Source: Pontivivens marinum
GTDB lineage: Bacteria > Pseudomonadota > Alphaproteobacteria > Rhodobacterales > Rhodobacteraceae
Assembly (NCBI RefSeq): GCF_900231835.1
Contig: NZ_OCTN01000006.1
Span: forward strand, 62,001 to 126,000
Direction: 5' to 3'
DNA: 64,000 bases
Shown: in pieces, positions 50,911 through 58,988 of the stretch
How positions within the stretch are numbered: position 1 is the stretch's first letter
Layout: every line of letters begins with the position of its first letter
Notes under the pieces: model-generated
Database searches by the model: none
What the model saw: the letters and a program-made list of their open reading frames with translations, nothing else
What the model was told of the DNA's origin: nothing
Translations under genes and position numbers: made by a program

Positions 50911-51693
50911 TTATGCGCGGGTGGCCTGCCGGATGGCGGCGTCTACTTCCCGCACGCGCATGGCATTATCGGTGGCCAGACTGCCATCCTTGTTCCACAG
51001 CGAGTTTTCAAACCCGACCCGCGCCTTGCCCCCTGCCCGTGCGGCATCGGCCAGCGCGTCGGTTTCCTCGACCCCGAACGAACACAGCATCCAGTCAAAT
51101 GTCGCGCCGCCCTGCGTGCTCATCTCCTCCAGATACTCGGCCAAGGCCGTCTTACCGGTGGAGCCATTGGCATAGGTTCCCTGCACCAGCTGGATCAGGT
51201 GGTGATCCCCCGGAATCCGCCCCGCATCAACGCTGTCGCAAAAGCTGCGGACCTCCTGCGGGGAATACAGGATGTGCTGCACGTCCACATCATTGCCCCG
51301 CGCCCATTCGTAAAACCCCTGCGCCTCGACCCAATCCGCCGGTTCACGCACCATTTCACGCATCGCAACGGACACATTGGCGGGCTTCAATTCCCGCATC
51401 ATGGCGCGCTGTTCAGCGGCGGAATAACGGTCGGCGGATTCGGACGTGACTTGCAGGTACATATCCGGCACCGCCTCACGCAGTTGGCACAGAATGGCGC
51501 GGTAATGGCCCGCATCAATCTGGTGGCTGCCGTCCTCATCACGGATGTGAACATGGGCACCATCGGCCCCCGCGGCGGCACAGCGAACGGTGATTTCTAC
51601 GATCTCATCATCGGTTATCGGCAGCATTGCATGGTCCGATTTGCTGCGCCGCGCCCCGTTGGGGGCGACCATCAGGCGGGGTAGCGGTGTCAT
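50911..51693 (-). CDS. BKACE family beta-keto acid cleavage enzyme (DUF849)
   Basis: A 260-residue TIM-barrel protein. The zinc-ligand pair HVH occurs in GAHVHIRDEDG and family motifs in LQVTSESADRY and the HHLIQLVQG region. BKACE enzymes condense a beta-keto acid with acetyl-CoA, splitting it into acetoacetate and a CoA ester. The protein is a little shorter than many family members. It diverges from the LysR gene. A beta-keto acid produced downstream of the LLM monooxygenase is the natural substrate in this context, though unproven. Confidence 0.86.
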   Translation of the reverse strand: MTPLPRLMVAPNGARRSKSDHAMLPITDDEIVEITVRCAAAGADGAHVHIRDEDGSHQIDAGHYRAILCQLREAVPDMYLQVTSESADRYSAAEQRAMMRELKPANVSVAMREMVREPADWVEAQGFYEWARGNDVDVQHILYSPQEVRSFCDSVDAGRIPGDHHLIQLVQGTYANGSTGKTALAEYLEEMSTQGGATFDWMLCSFGVEETDALADAARAGGKARVGFENSLWNKDGSLATDNAMRVREVDAAIRQATRA

Positions 51694-51811
51694 ATACAGC
51701 TCCGATCTATCTGAAAACGTTCATAGAAACGCTGCCTGTGCAGCGCATAAAACCGGAAATATTTATTTCGCAGAATGGGGTTCAAATCAATTAATATAAA
51801 AGCATACTGTC

Positions 51812-51829
51812 CAAAAGAAATCCTGATAG
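51812..51829 (+). promoter_or_regulatory. LysR-type motif at its own gene
   Basis: CAAAAGAAATCCTGATAG keeps the right half (CTGATAG) and 14 of 18 positions of the best copy. It lies six bases before the LysR start, which fits negative autoregulation, and within the BKACE/LysR divergent gap. It is weaker than the other copies. A similar sequence without the right-half GAT occurs at about 41460-41477. Confidence 0.42.
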
Positions 51830-51835
51830 GTCGCC

Positions 51836-52753
51836 ATGAAACTGCAACAGCTCCGCTACTTCGTCGCCGTGTACGAGGAAGGCTCGTTTTCCGCCGCCGC
51901 CACACGGGTTGGCGCCACGCAATCGGGGCTGTCCATGCATGTCAGCCAGATGGAAAAACGCTATGACGTGCAGCTTTTCATCCGCAGCTCATCCGGCGTC
52001 ACCCCGACAGAAACCGGAAACTCGCTGTATAAGGAGGCGGTGAAGGTTCTGGCCGTTGTCCGCAACGCCGAGGAAAAGCTGCGCTATCTGTCCAAGGCGG
52101 TTGTCGGCCATATCAGCATCGGCCTGATGCCCACCTTTACCCGATCCGTGCTGACAAATGTGCTGCTGCGCTTCTCGCAGGAATATAGCGAGGTGCGCGT
52201 CACCATTTCCGAGGCCTATTCAGGCGAGCTGGCCGATGTTGTCTCCGCCGGAAAGCTGGATTTCGCGGTGGTGCCCAGCCTGATCCAGAACAACTTCCTG
52301 CTGGGCACGCCGATGGGCCGCGATCAGGAATGCTTTGTCTGCGCGGCGGGCACGCATCTGTCGATGACCGACACGGTCAGCCTGAAGGACTTGCCCCCCC
52401 AGCGCATCGTTGTCCCCAGTTGGACCAATACGCGCCGCGCGCGGATCGAGAGCTATCTGGCCGAAAACGGCATCGAAGTGCGCGAGATTCTGGAGATCGA
52501 CACCATGTATGGCACGCTGGATCTGGTGGCGCGGTCGGACTGGGTTTCGATCCTGCCGGGCATTTTGTGCGTGACCGATCTGGACGGCACCAAACGGCGC
52601 GTGCTGCCGCTGGCCGATCCGCCGCTTTACGTGGATTATCTGCGGATCGAGCCACGCTCGAAACCGCTATCGCGCGCCGCGCAGGCCTTTGCCGATATCC
52701 TGCAAGAGGAGCTGAATTCGACACTGGAAATCCCCCTGCATTCGGCGCAATAG
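51836..52753 (+). CDS. LysR-family transcriptional regulator (CynR/CysB-type effector domain)
   Basis: A 305-residue LTTR with the helix-turn-helix at residues 3-60 (LQQLRYFVAVYEEGSFSAAA, then ATQSGLSMHVSQMEKR). The linker helix and a two-lobed ligand domain start near residue 90. Its gene lies between the BKACE gene (divergent) and an alpha/beta hydrolase (same strand). The ATCAG-N5-CTGAT dyad found at this gene, at 48651, at 52757 and twice at 34.4 kb fits the T-N11-A rule for LTTR sites, so it is the prime candidate to bind them. Confidence 0.88.
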   Translation: MKLQQLRYFVAVYEEGSFSAAATRVGATQSGLSMHVSQMEKRYDVQLFIRSSSGVTPTETGNSLYKEAVKVLAVVRNAEEKLRYLSKAVVGHISIGLMPTFTRSVLTNVLLRFSQEYSEVRVTISEAYSGELADVVSAGKLDFAVVPSLIQNNFLLGTPMGRDQECFVCAAGTHLSMTDTVSLKDLPPQRIVVPSWTNTRRARIESYLAENGIEVREILEIDTMYGTLDLVARSDWVSILPGILCVTDLDGTKRRVLPLADPPLYVDYLRIEPRSKPLSRAAQAFADILQEELNSTLEIPLHSAQ

Positions 52754-52756
52754 GGC

Positions 52757-52774
52757 AATCAGAAAACCTGATAG
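52757..52774 (+). promoter_or_regulatory. LysR-type binding motif upstream of the hydrolase
   Basis: AATCAGAAAACCTGATAG contains perfect five-base arms ATCAG and CTGAT around AAAAC. It is the best copy of the motif and begins four bases after the LysR stop codon, 85 nt before the hydrolase start. Confidence 0.62.
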
Positions 52775-52858
52775 CATTCAGCGCGTATTATCATTTCTAC
52801 GGACCCCCTGATCGGGCCTAAGGTCGGATCAAACAGGTTTAGATGAAAGAGACGCCCG

Positions 52859-53641
52859 ATGACCAACCAACCGCTCCACTCCGAAATCAGCGGGCCACAG
52901 GGCGCGCCGGTTATCCTGCTTCTCAACAGCTTTGGCGCGACGGGCGAAATGTGGAAACCGCAGCTGGAATTGCTACAGGCCCATTACCGCACGATCACCT
53001 TTGATGCGCGGGGCCATGGTCGCAGCCCGACACCCCCCGCGCCCTATTCCTTTGCCGATCTGGTGGCGGATGCGATTGGCGTGCTGGACCATCACGGCGT
53101 GGAAAAGGCGCATGTGATGGGGCTGTCCATGGGCGGGATGACGGCGCTGGGAATGGGCATTCATGCCCCTGATCGGGTCGAGAAAATCATCTGCTGCGCC
53201 GCCCGCGCCGACGCCCCGCCGCCCTTTGTCCAAAACTGGGTGGACCGTCTGGCCGTGCTGGAATCCGACGGGGTTGAGGGGGTCTGGAACGGCACCGTTG
53301 ATAAATGGCTCAGCGATGATACGCGCAGCACCCATCCCGACCGTGAGCAGGCCCTGCGCGACGGTTTCCTCAGCACCTCGGATGAGGGCTATCGCGGCGG
53401 CGCGGCCGCGCTCAAGGGGTTGGACTACCTCAAGGATCTGGACAAAATCACCTGCCCGACCCTGTTTATCGCGGGCGAAAACGACGTTGCCGCCGCGCCC
53501 GACACGATGCGCGCCATGGCGGCCGCCTGCCCCGGATCAGAGTTCACACAGGTCGCAGGCGCACGCCACGTCCTGAACTTCGACCGGCCCGACGGATTCT
53601 ACCTGTCCATCGCGTCGTTCCTGAAACTGGACGTCGAATAA
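52859..53641 (+). CDS. Alpha/beta hydrolase (3-oxoadipate enol-lactonase-like)
   Basis: A 260-residue alpha/beta hydrolase. The nucleophile elbow is GLSMGGMTA (serine near residue 93), the oxyanion region LNSFGATGEMW, the acid near FIAGENDVAA and the histidine in GARHVLN. The overall sequence resembles PcaD enol-lactonases and related esterases. In this cluster it could open a lactone or ester made by the LLM Baeyer-Villiger-type monooxygenase. It is convergent with the kinase gene, with only three bases between the stops. Confidence 0.87.
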   Translation: MTNQPLHSEISGPQGAPVILLLNSFGATGEMWKPQLELLQAHYRTITFDARGHGRSPTPPAPYSFADLVADAIGVLDHHGVEKAHVMGLSMGGMTALGMGIHAPDRVEKIICCAARADAPPPFVQNWVDRLAVLESDGVEGVWNGTVDKWLSDDTRSTHPDREQALRDGFLSTSDEGYRGGAAALKGLDYLKDLDKITCPTLFIAGENDVAAAPDTMRAMAAACPGSEFTQVAGARHVLNFDRPDGFYLSIASFLKLDVE

Positions 53642-53644
53642 GCG

Positions 53645-54877
53645 TTAGTCGAGGTGGAAGACCTCCTCCATCTCGGCCCACCACTCGCCTGATTTTCGGG
53701 TCTCGAACGGGTCCTGCATCGGGCCGCACAGCGCCCACCACTCCTGCGTGGTGGGGTCCGCTGCGATGGCCGCATCATCCGCCGCGAAATCGGTGCCACG
53801 ATATTCGAAATAGCCGAACATCAGATGCTCCGGCTGTTTCAGATAGATCGAGTAATTGGTGATGTTGGACGCGCGCAACCGCGCCAGCACCCCCGACCAC
53901 ACATCGGCATGCAGGCGTTTATATTCGTCCAGATGCTCGGGCTTCAGCCGAATGACCGATCCCATGCGCCGCACTGCAGGGGCCAAATCGATGATCGCGC
54001 CGCGCTGGCCGACCACCTGTAGTGCCAGATTATGGGCCAGTTGCAGGGCGCTTTCCTGCGGCTCGCCCCGCGCGATGGCGGCCAGATAGGCGCCGTTGAA
54101 ACTGTCGCCCGCGCCGGTTGTGTCCACCACCTTTTCCGCCTGCAAATAGGGACCAGCCTGCGGGCCGCTCAACGCAATCGGCCCATCCGCGCCGCATTTC
54201 ACGGCTCCACTGTGCGCGCCGCCGTCAACCAAGCGAGCGGCGATGGCCTGCGGATCGGCCTGACCAAACAGCACCTGCTCATCCTCGTGCGAGGGCAGCG
54301 CGATGTCGGTGATCTGCCAGAAACGGGCAATCTCGCGCCGCGCAACCCCAGCGCTGTCCCACAGATTGGGCCGGTAGTTGGAATCAAAGGCAACGCGCAT
54401 CCCCGCCGCCCGCCGTGCCTGCAAGGCCAGCCACAAACGATCACGGGCGGGCTGGGTCAGAATGGCAATGGAAATACCCGACAGATAGGCCAGATCGCAG
54501 CCCTCAATCGCGGCTAGATGCGAGGCGTTATCCTCGGCAAACATCTGACGCGCGGCGGATTGGTCGCGCCAATAGTGAAAGCTGCGCTCACCCGCCGCAT
54601 CGTTCTGAATCGCATAAATCCCGATTTGCCGCGCGGGATCGCGGGTGACGTGATCGGTACGAACTCCCTCACGCGCCAGCAAATCCACGGCCCCCTGTGA
54701 CAGCGTATCCTGCCCGACGGCGCTGACATAATGCACCGCGATGTCATGCCCCTGCGCCAGGCGCGCACAATAGATCGCGGTGTTCAACGTATCGCCGCCA
54801 AAGCCAACGCCCAGGCCGGAATTGCCCTGCGAAATCTCGGCCAAGGGCTCACCAATGCACGCAATCTGAACGGTCAT
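53645..54877 (-). CDS. PfkB-family sugar kinase (KDG kinase-like) fused to an L-rhamnose/L-fucose mutarotase domain
   Basis: A 410-residue fusion. Residues 1-295 are a ribokinase-type kinase: GGDTLNTA near 28-35, AFDSNYRPNLW, and the ATP/anion-hole motif DTTGAGDSFNGAYLA. These fit 2-keto-3-deoxygluconate kinase. Residues 305-410 form a full L-rhamnose-mutarotase-type domain, with the catalytic histidine in EYKRLHADVW, NYSIYL, EWWAL, and the EEVFHLD end. There is almost no linker. The frame is continuous, so this is a true fusion in the sequence given. The start at 54877 overlaps the lactonase stop by ATGA. The mutarotase would act on the incoming L-sugar and the kinase on KDG at the end of the same pathway. 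Confidence 0.9.
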   Translation of the reverse strand: MTVQIACIGEPLAEISQGNSGLGVGFGGDTLNTAIYCARLAQGHDIAVHYVSAVGQDTLSQGAVDLLAREGVRTDHVTRDPARQIGIYAIQNDAAGERSFHYWRDQSAARQMFAEDNASHLAAIEGCDLAYLSGISIAILTQPARDRLWLALQARRAAGMRVAFDSNYRPNLWDSAGVARREIARFWQITDIALPSHEDEQVLFGQADPQAIAARLVDGGAHSGAVKCGADGPIALSGPQAGPYLQAEKVVDTTGAGDSFNGAYLAAIARGEPQESALQLAHNLALQVVGQRGAIIDLAPAVRRMGSVIRLKPEHLDEYKRLHADVWSGVLARLRASNITNYSIYLKQPEHLMFGYFEYRGTDFAADDAAIAADPTTQEWWALCGPMQDPFETRKSGEWWAEMEEVFHLD

Positions 54878-55728
54878 TGTGCAACCTCCAACCCGTAAAA
54901 CCCTATCGCCGTCTGTCCGTAAATCGCCTCCCGCTGCGCCGCTGTAAGCTCCGCAAACAGGGCCTCGGATACGGCCCGCCATTCAGCATAGGACCCGACC
55001 AGATCCAGCACCGGCCAATCGCTGCCCCACATGACACGCTCCGCACCAAATGCGCCGACAACGTGGTCCACAACCCCTTGCAAGCCCGCCGCGGACCAGT
55101 TCGACCCCGCCTCGTTCGCCAGGCCCGAAACCTTGCACCACAGGTTCGGCAATCCGGCCAGTCGCGCCATGCCTGCCCGCCACGCATCGCCCGCATCAGC
55201 CCCGTCCGCGATCACCGGCTTGGCACAATGATCCACCACGATGGGCAGCTCCGGCACTTGCGCAGCAACCTGCGCGATCACGTCCAGATGACGCGGCTGG
55301 ATCAGGGCATCCAACCGCAACCCGCGCGCGGCCAAGGCGTGCAAATTCTCCATCACCTGCGGCTGCAAAATCCAGTCCGTCGCCTCAGTATCCTGCAACA
55401 TCGGACGCACGCCCTTGAACCACGGCGATTGCGCCAAGCGGTCCAGCGTGGCGGGCGCATCGGGGTCGGTCAGGTCAACCCAGCCGACAACACCCATGAT
55501 AAAGCCGTTCTCCTCGGCCAGCCCCAGCATAAACTCCGTCTCCGCCACCGTCGCGGCCGCCTGTACCAGAACCGTGCCGCTGACATGGTGATGGGCCAGC
55601 ATCGGGGCCAAATCCGCAGGCAGAATATCGTGGCGGATCGGGTCAACGCTATCATCCATCCAGTCATAATCCCCGCGCGCGATCTGCCAGAAATGCTGAT
55701 GCGCGTCGATTTGCACGGGATGGGTCAT
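54874..55728 (-). CDS. Amidohydrolase family (COG3618) sugar lactonase, L-fucono/L-galactono-lactonase-like
   Basis: A 284-residue amidohydrolase TIM barrel. Metal and active-site motifs are DAHQHFW at residues 8-14, KGVRPMLQD, the DHCAKP histidine region and WGSDWPV near 239. This matches COG3618 enzymes that hydrolyse L-fucono-1,5-lactone and L-galactono-lactone. It is first in the minus-strand pair with the kinase-mutarotase and divergent from the tagaturonate-reductase-like gene. It would take the lactone made by the aldose 1-dehydrogenase at 56928. Confidence 0.87.
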   Translation of the reverse strand: MTHPVQIDAHQHFWQIARGDYDWMDDSVDPIRHDILPADLAPMLAHHHVSGTVLVQAAATVAETEFMLGLAEENGFIMGVVGWVDLTDPDAPATLDRLAQSPWFKGVRPMLQDTEATDWILQPQVMENLHALAARGLRLDALIQPRHLDVIAQVAAQVPELPIVVDHCAKPVIADGADAGDAWRAGMARLAGLPNLWCKVSGLANEAGSNWSAAGLQGVVDHVVGAFGAERVMWGSDWPVLDLVGSYAEWRAVSEALFAELTAAQREAIYGQTAIGFYGLEVAQ

Positions 55729-55751
55729 GGCGCGGTCCTTTGATTGTTTGC

Positions 55752-55785
55752 TTGACGCATTTGGTGTTTTGTATAATTAAAAACA
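55752..55785. promoter_or_regulatory. Divergent promoter/operator region
   Basis: In the 93-nt gap between the lactonase and reductase genes there is a TTGACG, a TATAAT 14 nt further on (spacing short for sigma-70), and an inverted TGTTTT / AAAACA pair (55765-55770, 55780-55785) around the TATAAT. A regulator bound here would cover the promoter. The likely binder is the GntR protein at 57902. Confidence 0.42.
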
Positions 55786-55821
55786 TATCGAGTAAAGTGC
55801 TCCCGCCCGAAAGGACACGAC

Positions 55822-56928
55822 ATGACCAGCCCCATCCTGCAATTCGGAACCAGCCGCTTTTTGCAGGCCCATGCCGACCTGTTTCTATCGCAAGCCATGG
55901 CGCAGGGGCAGGATGTCGGGCCGATCACCGTGGTGCAAAGCAGCGGCGATGCCACCCGCGCCACGCGGCTGTCAGGACTGGTCGGCGCCTATCCCGTGCG
56001 GGTGGAGGGGGTGCAGAACGGCACCGAAATCCGCCAGACGATCACCGTCACCAGCATCGCGCGCACCCTGTCCACGGCGCTGAACTGGGCCGACGTGGTG
56101 CAGACCTTTACCAATGATACCAAAATCGTGCTGTCCAATACAGGCGATAGCGGCTTTACCCCGCAACCCGCTGATAGTGCGGACAGTTTCGATCAATCCA
56201 TGTCCTATCCGGCCAAGCTGACCCTGCTGCTGCGCGCCCGTCTGGCGGCGGGGGGTGCGCCGATTCAGATCATGCCGATGGAGCTGATCGTGGATAATGG
56301 CGCGGTCCTGAAACGCCGCGTGCTGGAACTGGCGCAGGGCGACGCCGCGCTGATCCGCTATATCGAGCAGGACGTGATCTGGGTGAACTCACTGGTGGAT
56401 CGCATCGTGTCGCAACCGCTGGAGCCCGCCGGAGCGGTGGCCGAGCCCTATGCGCTGTGGGCGATCGAGGATCAGCCCCGCCTGACCCTGCCCTGCGTGC
56501 ACCCCGCGGTGCAGGTGGTGAAATCCCTCGCGCAGATCGAGGCGCTAAAGCTGTTTGTCCTGAACCTCGGCCATACCTATCTGGCGGATAACTGGCTGGC
56601 GCAGCAGGGACCAGACAGCATTCTGGTGCGCGACCTGATGGCCGATCCCGATACCGTCGCCGCCCTGCGCACCATGCTGCAAACCGAGGTCCGCCCCGCC
56701 TTTGCCGCCGCGGGTCTGGCCACGGAATTCGACGCCTATGTTCCCACCACGCTGGACCGCTTTGCTAATCCGTTTCTGGACCACCGGATTGCGGATATCG
56801 CGCAAAACCACCAACAGAAAATCACCCGCCGCATCGCGGCCATGTGCGATTGGGCGGCGGAACAGGGCGATACCAGCCCCAAGCCGACCCTGTCGGCCAT
56901 CATTGCACGCAACAAGGATTTGACCTGA
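55822..56928 (+). CDS. uxaB: Mannitol dehydrogenase family, tagaturonate reductase (UxaB)-like
   Basis: A 368-residue NAD-dependent reductase of the polyol dehydrogenase superfamily. It opens with ILQFGTSRFLQAHADLF, and has VVQSSG, VNSLVDRIVS and the catalytic-lysine region KLFVLNLGHTYLAD, all typical of UxaB and its relatives. UxaB reduces D-tagaturonate to D-altronate. It is shorter than Escherichia coli UxaB but complete at both ends. The altronate dehydratase needed for its product is encoded at 62839. Its stop overlaps the aldose dehydrogenase start as TGATG. Confidence 0.83.
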   Translation: MTSPILQFGTSRFLQAHADLFLSQAMAQGQDVGPITVVQSSGDATRATRLSGLVGAYPVRVEGVQNGTEIRQTITVTSIARTLSTALNWADVVQTFTNDTKIVLSNTGDSGFTPQPADSADSFDQSMSYPAKLTLLLRARLAAGGAPIQIMPMELIVDNGAVLKRRVLELAQGDAALIRYIEQDVIWVNSLVDRIVSQPLEPAGAVAEPYALWAIEDQPRLTLPCVHPAVQVVKSLAQIEALKLFVLNLGHTYLADNWLAQQGPDSILVRDLMADPDTVAALRTMLQTEVRPAFAAAGLATEFDAYVPTTLDRFANPFLDHRIADIAQNHQQKITRRIAAMCDWAAEQGDTSPKPTLSAIIARNKDLT

Positions 56929-57905
56929 TGAACATTCCAACCAAGCGCGTCGGCAAAACCGATCTGCACGTGACGCATCTGTCGCTGGGCGGCTCGAATA
57001 TCGGGAACATGGCGCGGCAGGTCACAGATGCCGAGGTTAACGCCGTGATGGATCACGCATGGGCCGCCGGTATTCGCTATTTCGACACGGCCCCGCATTA
57101 CGGGCGCGGGCTGTCGGAACAACGGATGGGCGCGTATTTTCAGGGCAAGCCCCGCGACCAATACGTCCTGTCCACCAAAGTGGGCCGCGTCCTGTCCCCC
57201 GGTACGCAAGTGGCCGAGGCGGACGGCTTCATCTACCCCCTGCCCAACGATGTGCGCTACGACTATTCCGCCGATGGCATCCGCGAGAGTTTCGAGAGCA
57301 GTTGCGAACGTCTGGGCACCTCGCATGTCGAGATCGTCTTTGCCCATGATATCGGCGTTTATACCCATGGTGAGCAGGCCAATGCGGGCCATATGGACGC
57401 TTTCCTCGGCTCCGGCATCGGCGCGCTGCACGACCTGAAACAATCGGGCCGGATCAAGGCATTCGGGCTGGGCGTGAACGAAAGTCAGGTCTGCATCGAC
57501 GTGATGAAACACACCCCGCTGGACGTGATCCTGCTGGCCGGTCGCCTGACCCTGCTGGACCGTCAGGCCGAGGAAGGTCTGCTGGACCTATGCGCAGAAC
57601 AGGGCACATCGCTGGTGCTGGGCGGCATCCTGAATTCGGGCATTCTGGCCACCGGCGCGGTCGAGGGCGCAACCTTTGACTACGCCCCTGCCCCGCAAGA
57701 CATCATGGATCAGGTCGCCGCACTGGATGCAAAAGCGCAGGCGCTGGACATGACACTGGCACAGGCCGCGATGCAATTCGCGATGCACCATCCGGCGGCG
57801 TGCTCCGTCCTGATGGGCACGGGGCGCGTGCGGTCGCTGCAACGCAATCTGGACGCGCTGAACATTCCGCTATCCGATGCCGCGCTGGAATTCGTAACCA
57901 CCTAA
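56928..57905 (+). CDS. Aldo/keto reductase, D-threo-aldose 1-dehydrogenase / L-fucose-L-galactose dehydrogenase-like
   Basis: A 325-residue AKR barrel. The catalytic tetrad can be placed at aspartate and tyrosine in FDTAPHYGRGLSE, lysine in STKVGR and histidine in FAHDIG. GLSEQRMG and the insertion FIYPLPNDVRYDYS match L-fucose/D-threo-aldose/L-galactose dehydrogenases, which oxidise C1 of the sugar to a lactone with NAD(P). It is co-transcribed with the reductase gene. Its stop codon shares three bases with the stop of the convergent GntR gene. Confidence 0.87.
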   Translation: MNIPTKRVGKTDLHVTHLSLGGSNIGNMARQVTDAEVNAVMDHAWAAGIRYFDTAPHYGRGLSEQRMGAYFQGKPRDQYVLSTKVGRVLSPGTQVAEADGFIYPLPNDVRYDYSADGIRESFESSCERLGTSHVEIVFAHDIGVYTHGEQANAGHMDAFLGSGIGALHDLKQSGRIKAFGLGVNESQVCIDVMKHTPLDVILLAGRLTLLDRQAEEGLLDLCAEQGTSLVLGGILNSGILATGAVEGATFDYAPAPQDIMDQVAALDAKAQALDMTLAQAAMQFAMHHPAACSVLMGTGRVRSLQRNLDALNIPLSDAALEFVTT

Positions 57906-58807
57906 CCGGTATGGCTGTTCACCCTCAGCGAGTTCAGCAATGTCTGCTTTGAGGTCATCAAATGGGCCCGCGCTGCATCCACGGCGCGGGTCATATCGCC
58001 ACTGCGCAGGCCGTCCAGATAGGCCAGATGCTCGTGGATCGCGGCCTCGTTCCGTGTGCGCTCATCCGATTTGTTCCACTGGAAATGATAGTGGAACACC
58101 AGCGAGATGATGTTCTGGAATTCCTTGACGAAGCGGTTGGTGACAACCCCGTTGATCGCGGCGTGGAATGCCTCGTCCAATACAGAAAAGTCGTGATAAT
58201 CGGTGTCGATCCGCTGCAACAACTCGCGGTGATCGGCCTCCAGCTTGTCCAGCTTGGCCCAGATCGGGTGCTGCGGCGGCAGCTCAACCAGATGCCGGAC
58301 CGAATTCAGCTCCAGCACGGTGCGGAAATCCGACAGCTCCACCGCGTAATCGGGGGTAAAGCCGTTCAGCTCCCACCCGCCACGGGGCCTGCGCGCCACG
58401 ATGCTGAACCGGCTGAGCGAGGAGAAAAACTCCTGCAAGGTATGGGTCGCGACGCTGAACTCCTTGGCCAGTTGCGCCACGTTCAGCACGGTGCCCGGCG
58501 GCACATCCATGCGCAAAACCCAGTCGAGGAACTTGCCCTCCAGCTCCTCGATCGTCAGCAGAACCGGCGGACCCTGCATTTGATCGGCGGGCGTCGGCAG
58601 GCGCTGGATCAGTTTCTCACGCCCAGTGCCGGAGATGATTCCCTCGTCAAACAAACGGGCCAGCACGCCGCGCACCACGGTGCGGCTGACATCGAATTGC
58701 GCGGCCAATGCGTTTTCCGACGGCATCGCACCGCCAATTCCTGTTTCTTCGCAAAGGGTTAGAATCTCGTTAAACGCTTCGACAAAGCGCGTATTTGTGC
58801 GGGCCAT
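57902..58807 (-). CDS. GntR-family regulator with two helix-turn-helix segments and an FCD domain
   Basis: A 301-residue regulator, longer than the usual 220-250 of FCD proteins. Residues 5-70 form a GntR winged helix (MPSENALAAQFDVSRTVVRG). Residues 85-150 look like a second one (VPPGTVLNVAQLAKEFSVAT, then FSIVARRPRGGWELNGF). Residues 155-290 are the FCD effector domain, with its metal-ligand pattern around DEAFHAAI. The gene lies inside the L-sugar cluster, divergent from the ABC transporter operon. A sugar acid such as L-galactonate, tagaturonate or KDG is the probable effector. Confidence 0.85.
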   Translation of the reverse strand: MARTNTRFVEAFNEILTLCEETGIGGAMPSENALAAQFDVSRTVVRGVLARLFDEGIISGTGREKLIQRLPTPADQMQGPPVLLTIEELEGKFLDWVLRMDVPPGTVLNVAQLAKEFSVATHTLQEFFSSLSRFSIVARRPRGGWELNGFTPDYAVELSDFRTVLELNSVRHLVELPPQHPIWAKLDKLEADHRELLQRIDTDYHDFSVLDEAFHAAINGVVTNRFVKEFQNIISLVFHYHFQWNKSDERTRNEAAIHEHLAYLDGLRSGDMTRAVDAARAHLMTSKQTLLNSLRVNSHTG

Positions 58808-58879
58808 GATCTGCGATGCCTTTGCTAGCGCCTGATTTTCAGATGTTTTTTAGGATATGTACAAAAAAATTAAAACCAT

Positions 58880-58972
58880 TTGACGTGCAAATTCGCACGC
58901 CGTAATGTTTATTATAATAAAAGACACACCGATCAGCAACTGATCGAACGACAAAACGATCACCCGCTGATC
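58880..58972 (+). promoter_or_regulatory. Promoter and multiple dyads before the sugar ABC operon
   Basis: TTGACG (58880-58885) and TAATGT (58903-58908) with 17-bp spacing form a sigma-70-like promoter. The dyad CGTGC-AAATTC-GCACG (58884-58899) lies between them in a repressor-like position. A 14-base perfect palindrome TTTATTATAATAAA (58908-58921) follows. Downstream are two similar dyads, GATCAGCAACTGATC (58931-58945) and GATCACCCGCTGATC (58958-58972), 27 bp apart and within the leader of permease mRNA. Confidence 0.55.
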
Positions 58973-58988
58973 GCTCGGGAGAGGCCCC

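Noticed and set aside
53645-57905. L-rhamnose or L-fucose pathway as the main function
   Set aside because: The mutarotase, AKR and lactonase would accept L-fucose, but the UxaB, UxaA and KDG-kinase steps require a C6 hydroxyl sugar acid, so L-galactose fits better.
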